Assembly (NCBI GenBank): GCA_903883645.1
Contig: CAISBR010000052.1
Span: forward strand, 1 to 64,000
Direction of reading: 5' to 3'
Origin: an uncultured Myxococcales bacterium
GTDB taxonomy: Bacteria > Myxococcota_A > UBA9042
Length of the DNA: 64,000 bases
Shown here: positions 59,019 to 64,000 of the stretch, piece by piece
Position numbering within the stretch: the stretch's first letter is position 1
Layout: every line of letters starts with the position of its first letter
Notes under the pieces: model-generated
Told to the model about the DNA's origin: nothing
Seen by the model: the letters and a program-made list of their open reading frames with translations, nothing else
The model's database searches: none
Position numbers and translations under genes: made by a program

Positions 59019-60143
59019 ATGGGCTATTCTAACCGCTACCTCGCACTTTTTGCACTGGTCTTGGCCTGCGGTGCGCCGCAGCATTCCGCGCCGAGCGCCG
59101 CACTGGATGCCTCGCAGTGGCTTGATCGGACTCAAAAAGAGGCGCATGACCGCCATGCCGCGGTAGTGGTGGTGGCCGGCGCCGATTGGTGTGAGCCCTG
59201 CAACGAGCTGCATCAGCGCTACTTCGACGCGACGGCGGGGCAAAAGCTGCGCGAAAACCAGGTAGTGCGCGAACTCGATGTTGAGACGCCGCTGGGCCAG
59301 GCGGTGGCTGCGCGGCTGGGCGTGCTGGGTTACCCGACCACGCTTGTGCTGCGGCCACAGCCCCAACTGGTCGAGGTAGGCCGCATTGAGGGCTGGGACA
59401 CGCTGCCCTATTTTACGAGCAGTCTTAACGAGTTGCTGCAACGCCCCGCGCCACTGCCGGCGGTGTGTGCGCCGGGCGATGCCACGCCGATCACGGGCGA
59501 CGTGGCCACGGCCCTGCCCGCGGTGCGCTGTGCGGTCGAAGCGCTGCATGGGCCGGCGGGGGCCAGTGCGGCCAGGCGCCTGAGCGAAATGCTGAGAAAT
59601 GACGGGGTACTGCACGCCACCGCCACCTGGCCCGCGCCGCAGCGCGAAGAGCTACTGGGGGCCTTTCGCCAACTGGGGCGATGGCAGACGCGGGTGGCGA
59701 ACCAGCACGATGCCTGCGCTCAAACATTTACTCGCGCTCAGCAGTGGCCGGGAACGCCGGCCGAACAGGTGCCCACCCTGCTGTATTGGCAGGCGAAATG
59801 CACGCTGCGCGACGCTCGCGGCGACGAGGCCAAACAACTGGTCGAGCAGTGGCTTGCGGCGAGCGGCGATACCTACGAAGCCCGTGCGCTGGCAGCAGAT
59901 TTTGTGGTGCACGAGGCGCTGGCGCAACCCTGGGGGCCGCAGTGGGGGCGCGCGCTGCTACAGCGACTGCTGGCCGAAAGGCCTGGCGAGCCCTGGAATC
60001 ACTATCTTTTGGGGCTGCTGCTGGCGGAGCACGGACCGCGGGCCGAGGCGCGGGCCGAGCTGGAGCGGGCGGTGGCGCTGAAGCCCGAGTCAGCGCTGTT
60101 CGTGCGGCAGCTGGCGCGGGTGCGGGCGACTGGGGTTCCGTAG
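59019..60143 (+). CDS. Thioredoxin-fold lipoprotein
   Basis: Encodes 374 residues. Lipoprotein signal with lipobox LVLAC (Cys about 17). A thioredoxin domain (about 30-145) contains the active-site WCEPC (about 56) in VVVVAGADWCEPCNELHQRY and the cis-Pro region GYPTTLVL. The rest (about 150-374) is helical and TPR-like, ending ARAELERAVALKPESALFVR. It should be a membrane-attached disulphide reductase or isomerase exposed to the periplasm, possibly assisting the many Cys-rich exported proteins encoded nearby (inference). A TAGGGA Shine-Dalgarno precedes ATG 59019. It is divergent from the patatin gene. Confidence 0.85.
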   Translation: MGYSNRYLALFALVLACGAPQHSAPSAALDASQWLDRTQKEAHDRHAAVVVVAGADWCEPCNELHQRYFDATAGQKLRENQVVRELDVETPLGQAVAARLGVLGYPTTLVLRPQPQLVEVGRIEGWDTLPYFTSSLNELLQRPAPLPAVCAPGDATPITGDVATALPAVRCAVEALHGPAGASAARRLSEMLRNDGVLHATATWPAPQREELLGAFRQLGRWQTRVANQHDACAQTFTRAQQWPGTPAEQVPTLLYWQAKCTLRDARGDEAKQLVEQWLAASGDTYEARALAADFVVHEALAQPWGPQWGRALLQRLLAERPGEPWNHYLLGLLLAEHGPRAEARAELERAVALKPESALFVRQLARVRATGVP

Positions 60144-60466
60144 GTCGCGAGTCGCGAGTCGCGCAGTGACAGCCAAGGGCGACTGGCGCGGCGCACACCT
60201 GATCATGATCATGCTGCGGGCGCTCAAACGGCAAAAACCGCAGTCCAGCACCCCTTTGCACACCCAACACAAAGTGCGGCCACGCCGAGCCAACTTCGCG
60301 GCATTACCTGTAAACGCCGCTTTGCCCGATCAGACATGATCCGAACACACAAACAAGAAGTAAGTGTGTGCACGCCCGGGCGGCGCCGCAGACTGCCCTT
60401 GCGCACAACGAATGAGCAGATAGGAATATAGTTGCGCGCACCCGCAAGCGCGGGTCAACGGCAGCT
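60144..60466. other. Intergenic region before the arylsulfotransferase-like gene
   Basis: No gene was recognised in 323 bp. It begins with a tandem heptamer (GTCGCGA, two full copies and a third partial, 60144-60163) and contains the 12-bp palindrome TGATCATGATCA (60200-60211). A TATAGT -10-like box lies at 60427-60432 without a clear -35. Confidence 0.5.
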
Positions 60467-62275
60467 ATGCAGCCCCACGCACCCGTACGCCCCCTGTTTT
60501 GCCACCTCGTCGCAGTGTGGTCGCTGTGCTCGGTGGTAGGCTGCCAAGCCGCGACACCACCACGCCCAGCCGCGGCCGCAGCCGACGATGCTCCCCATGA
60601 ACAGCTTGCCGACGCTGAGGATTCTGCTGCCGATGTGACCCCGGAGGCCGCGCCCGACTCTGCCCCCGACTCTGCCCCCGAACTGGACTCGCCTGCTGAT
60701 GCGCCCCTTGAGACGGCGAGCGACACTGCGGCCGACCTGTTTGCCAGCGATGCCGGCGCCGATGCCGCGCCCACTGACGCCACGGGCACGGACACAGCCA
60801 CAATCGCGGACGCCGTCGCTCTCGACACGGCAGCAACGAAGGATGCCAATCAACCCGTTGACACAGAACAGGATTCCGATATCACGCTAGCCGATACCGC
60901 GACGTCCGACGCGCTGAGCGCGGTGCTGCAAATCAGCGATGTGATGGTGCAACCCGCGCCGAACAACCCGCTCGCCTGTCGCGTCACGTGGAACAGCAGC
61001 GAGCCGGCGTCGTCGGTCGTCTTGTTTGGGCTGAGTGCGCCGACCATGCGAATGCGCGACCCGACGCTTGCGCTCAGCCACGAGGTGCTGGTGCTGGGCA
61101 TGCGCGCCGACCAAAGCTATACACTACAAGTACGCTCGTAGACAGCGAAAGGTACGGTAGTCACCGTCGACGCGCCCCCCTTCCAGACCGGGAAGCTGCC
61201 ACCGTACCTATCGCCCGCCACCGTGACCAAGCCGTGGGTCGATCTGCTGACGCCGCACTTCATTGTGCTCGCGGCGATCCACCTGAACCTGCCCTTTGCC
61301 TATAATCCCTATGATTTTACTCCAACTGCGGTGATGTACGACGACGAGGGCCAGGTCGTGTGGTTCCACAGCCAAGCGAATGGCACCAACATCCTGGCCT
61401 GGCTGTCTGACACGGACCACACGCTGCTGGTGGCGGGCGGCGGGCCCCCGCTGGTGATGAACTTGGCCGGCGACCAACTGTGGCAAGGCAACGGCATGGC
61501 CAACGAGACCGGCGGGCCGCCTCAGCCCGCGACCGGGATGCTGCATGGCGACCTGCGGCAGCTGCCCAACGGCAACTTCTTGGGGATCGAATACGATGTA
61601 CGCAAAGGGGTTTGGGGCGACCAGCTCGTGGAGCGGACGCCCGATGGCCAGCTGCTGTGGCTCTGGAGTAGTTTTGACTACCTAGCGCCAGGTGCCGGCG
61701 ACTGGGCCCATGGCAACTCGTTGCAGCCGCTCGATAATGGCGCCACGGTGCTGTACTCGCCGCGCAACCTGAACATGATTTTCAAGATCGACCGGCTGAC
61801 CAACAAATTTGTGCTGCGGCTTGGCGATGGTGGCGATTTTGCACTCGATCCAGCCAGCAGCGACGACTGGTTTGCGCTGCAGCACTCGGCCGAAGCCCTG
61901 CCTGGCAACCGCATTTTGCTCTACGACAACGGCACCATGACGCGGGGCTACTCGCGGGCGGTCGAGTACGAGTACGACGTGGCGAGCAAAAAGGCGAAGA
62001 TTGTCTGGCAGTATCTGGGTGCACCGGGCCCCAAGTTCTTTTCGCCGGGTCAGGGAAGTGTGCAGCGGCTGGCCAATGGCAATACCCTTATCAGCGCGCC
62101 GGACTGGAAGGCGGGGTTCGCCATGCCGTCGTCGCTGCGGCGGGTCAACGCGAGCGGAGAGCTGAAGTGGCGCCTAAACTTACCCGTCATCTACGACTAT
62201 CCAACGGTGGCCTACCGCGCCCAACAAGTGGCGCTGCCAGGGCTCGAGTTTGTCGCACCGGGCGAGGCTCCGTAG
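60467..62275 (+). pseudogene. Arylsulfotransferase-like lipoprotein gene with in-frame stop
   Basis: Two stretches in the same frame are separated only by TAG at 61139-61141; reading through gives about 602 residues of continuous protein. The first part has a lipoprotein signal (lipobox VVGC), an Asp/Ala/Thr linker and a fibronectin-III-like domain (LACRVTWNSSEPASSVVLFG) that the stop cuts before its last strands (TAKGTVVTV follows the stop). The second part (from about 61200) matches arylsulfotransferase/ASST-like proteins: YDFTPTAVMYDDEGQVVWF, the HGNSLQPLDNGATV block, FALQHSAEALPGNRILLYDN and RAVEYEYDV. Family proteins transfer sulphate from donors to phenols; here the gene is broken, read through, or mis-sequenced. 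If read separately, the downstream part could start at GTG 61223. Confidence 0.8.
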
Positions 62276-62292
62276 CGCTGCGTGCCCGATAG

Positions 62293-63444
62293 CTACCCGC
62301 CCCACCGCGTCGCCGCCAGCATTCCACACGCCGCATGGCGCTGCCGGCCACCCGAATAGCGCCGCACCACCGGCTGTCGCAGCACTTGCAGGCGGTCGCG
62401 AAAGGCTGCGAGTTCCTCGGCCTCGGCGCGCACAAAGCCGTCGGGCCGCGCATCATTCACATCGATCAGATTGATCCGCAAGGGCAAATCGCCAAATAGT
62501 GCCTGCAGGGCCGCCACCTCGTCGTCGCCGGTATTGACGCCGGCCATCACCACCCAAGCCACGGTCAGGCGCTGGCGAGTCGCGGCGTGCACCGCGCGCA
62601 TGGCCGCAGCCAGCTCAGAAAGACTGTGCTTTTGGGTAATTGGCAGCAACTGGGCGCGCCGTTCTTCTACGGCCGAAGTCAGCGACACCACCAACCGATA
62701 CGGGCGCTTCTCGGCGGCAAACCGCAGCAACTGCGGGGCCAAGCCCACGGTCGAAATCGTGATGGCGTCCGCAGCGATGCGACCCGTATAGGGCTGGGCG
62801 ATGGCGGCGGCGGCGCGCATGACTTCGTCGTAGTTGTGCAATGGCTCGCCCTGGCCCATGAACACCGCACCCGACACACGGCCTGGAGCGTGCAGGCGAA
62901 CTAGGCGGAAAGCCTCAACCATCTCCCACGCTTGCAGATGGCGCTGCAGACCCAGCCGGCCCGTCGCGCAAAACACGCAGCCCATCGCGCACCCCACCTG
63001 CGACGACAGACACACCGAAAAACAACCCTCTGCCTGCAAGGGGATTTGCACCGCCTCGTGCACCGCACCATCGGGCGAGCGAAGCAGGTACTTCACAAAG
63101 CCGTCGTCGGGATCCGTACTCATTTCAATGATTTGCAAGGTGTCGCTGCGGGTCAGCTCGGCACAGGCCTGGTGCAGCTCGCGGCGCACGGGCTTGGGCT
63201 GGTCGGTCTTGACGCCGGGGCGGGCGAACCAAGCGGCCAGCAAGCGGCGCGCATGGGTCGGCGTCGCCGTGGGCACCCGGGTACGCAACAGCGCGAGCAG
63301 CTCGGCTTCGCTCAGCGCGGCAAGGTGTGGCAAGGGGTCGAGGGGCGTCACGGTGCGGGGCAGCTCCGCGGCAGCTAGCCGCAGTTGCAAGGGTGGCTGC
63401 CAGCCGGCGCGTTGTCTAGCCACATGCGGGCCGACACAAGGCAC
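62293..63444 (-). CDS. rlmN: Dual-specificity rRNA/tRNA adenine-C2 methyltransferase RlmN
   Basis: Encodes 383 residues from GTG 63444, close to E. coli RlmN (384). The radical-SAM motif CAMGCVFC (about 149) is preceded by a Cys in SVCLSSQVG, equivalent to the methyl-carrying pair, and the partner Cys lies in HAACGML near the C-terminus (about 369). Other family segments are GAVFMGQGEPLHNYDEVM and AWVVMAGVNT, then RINLIDVN. It methylates A2503 of 23S rRNA and A37 of some tRNAs. The N-terminus up to about 40 is not clearly conserved, so a downstream start is possible. Confidence 0.92.
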   Translation of the reverse strand: MPCVGPHVARQRAGWQPPLQLRLAAAELPRTVTPLDPLPHLAALSEAELLALLRTRVPTATPTHARRLLAAWFARPGVKTDQPKPVRRELHQACAELTRSDTLQIIEMSTDPDDGFVKYLLRSPDGAVHEAVQIPLQAEGCFSVCLSSQVGCAMGCVFCATGRLGLQRHLQAWEMVEAFRLVRLHAPGRVSGAVFMGQGEPLHNYDEVMRAAAAIAQPYTGRIAADAITISTVGLAPQLLRFAAEKRPYRLVVSLTSAVEERRAQLLPITQKHSLSELAAAMRAVHAATRQRLTVAWVVMAGVNTGDDEVAALQALFGDLPLRINLIDVNDARPDGFVRAEAEELAAFRDRLQVLRQPVVRRYSGGRQRHAACGMLAATRWGG

Positions 63445-63610
63445 CCTTGTGTTAGAACGATGAACTTGTTAGCTAATAACCACAACGCGCGCCGCGCCAC
63501 AGCTCTGTCAGAGAAGCGGCGTAACCATCACTTTACGATTGCACTTGGCAGCATGGCGGCGCAGCATGCGCGCGGGCGTCTGCGCCCAGCTTATCTGCAA
63601 TGAGGTCGTT

Positions 63611-64000
63611 ATGTTCCGTACCCTGAGCGCTCGCCCTACTTACCACATCGGCCTCGCCGCGTCTACCTTGCTCTGGCTAATGCTGGCCGCCGGCTGCAGC
63701 GACCCCGCCCAGTCGCCCACCACCGCGGCGACCGACACGGGCACGGCCGACGTCAACACCTCGTTCGGCGACGGCAAGGTGACCGATACGGCCAAGCCGA
63801 GCGATACGGGCAGCACCCCAGACACGGGGAGCAAAGACACCAGCGAGCCGATCGATGTGGTCACTGTGGATACAAGCGACACGGCGCAACAACCCGACGT
63901 AGCCCCCGACACGGCTGCAGCGGACGCGAGCGATACCGTAGTGGTCGCCGCCACTTGCAAAGATCGCTGCGACAAGTACGACCCCAAGGCCCCCTGCCAA
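63611..64000 (+). CDS. Lipoprotein with Asp/Thr-rich linker (3' end outside window)
   Basis: The frame from ATG 63611 is still open at the right edge (130 codons). The lipoprotein signal ends LMLAAGC (Cys about 29). Residues about 35-110 are a low-complexity Asp/Thr/Ser/Ala linker with repeated 'DT' and 'SDTG' steps. A Cys-rich domain begins near the edge (ATCKDRCDKYDPKAPC). The architecture mirrors other exported lipoproteins in the window (44497-45378, 60467-62275). A GAGG sequence lies just upstream of the start. Function unknown. Confidence 0.75.
   Translation, partial: MFRTLSARPTYHIGLAASTLLWLMLAAGCSDPAQSPTTAATDTGTADVNTSFGDGKVTDTAKPSDTGSTPDTGSKDTSEPIDVVTVDTSDTAQQPDVAPDTAAADASDTVVVAATCKDRCDKYDPKAPCQ

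Noticed and set aside
60200-60211. TGATCATGATCA palindrome as an operator
   Set aside because: A 12-bp palindrome alone, far from recognisable promoter boxes, is not enough evidence; mentioned only as content of the intergenic region.
60467-62275. Two independent genes at 60467-61141 and 61223-62275
   Set aside because: They are in the same frame, the domain sequence continues directly after the stop, and the second would start without a signal peptide or Shine-Dalgarno. A single interrupted gene explains more.

Overview
The window looks like chromosomal DNA from a GC-rich, Gram-negative deltaproteobacterium-type organism, most likely Myxococcota or a relative. Support comes from many lipoproteins with a lipobox followed by Asp/Ala/Thr/Ser-rich linkers, a giant Cys-rich repeat protein, two secreted proteins with MYXO-CTERM-like tails (Cys, hydrophobic helix, Arg cluster), a PilZ-Ser/Thr kinase fusion, an outer-membrane FadL protein and an MCE lipid transporter. 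No rRNA, tRNA, CRISPR array, insertion sequence or prophage was seen.

Layout. 1-1033: 3' part of aconitase B. 1046-3650: accessory patch with structured repeats, a DUF1016-N-like gene, a gene fragment and a higBA toxin-antitoxin pair. 3778-9142: four overlapping genes for exported proteins, ending with a CHAP/Cys-rich surface protein. 9177-11189: OafA-like acyltransferase, convergent with an 1853-residue Cys-rich lipoprotein (11208-16769). 17277-18118: two small genes. 18341-22217: glycosyltransferase, nucleotidyltransferase and two sugar-nucleotide dehydratase/epimerase-type enzymes. 22264-29179: FadL divergent from an MCE operon (STAS-MlaE, MlaF, MlaD and a PqiC-like lipoprotein joined to a probable beta-barrel). 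29189-32026: GlcG/HbpS-like protein, soluble GAF-PAS kinase and NarL-type regulator. 32208-33761: small winged-helix-like protein and an outer-membrane protein. 33879-41162: metzincin lipoprotein, PstS-like protein, membrane kinase and regulator in one tight operon. 41381-47744: histidine phosphatase, SnoaL-like protein, tail-fibre/fibrinogen-like secreted protein, Cys-rich lipoprotein and PilZ-Ser/Thr kinase. 47761-57400: recC-recB-recD. 57726-64000: patatin, thioredoxin-fold lipoprotein, an arylsulfotransferase-like gene with an in-frame stop, rlmN and the start of another lipoprotein.

How the parts work together. FadL plus the MCE operon could form an envelope-spanning lipid path: an outer-membrane channel, an MCE ring and a permease/ATPase, with the auxiliary lipoprotein itself carrying an outer-membrane domain. 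Both NarL-type two-component systems follow a possible ligand-sensing protein (HbpS-like or PstS-like) in the same transcript. The 18-22 kb genes probably decorate a surface polysaccharide. Most operons show ATGA or TAGTG overlaps. Some isolated genes have promoters so close to the start codon that leaderless transcripts are likely.

All assignments come from reading the sequence by eye; no database search was possible. Residue positions are approximate.
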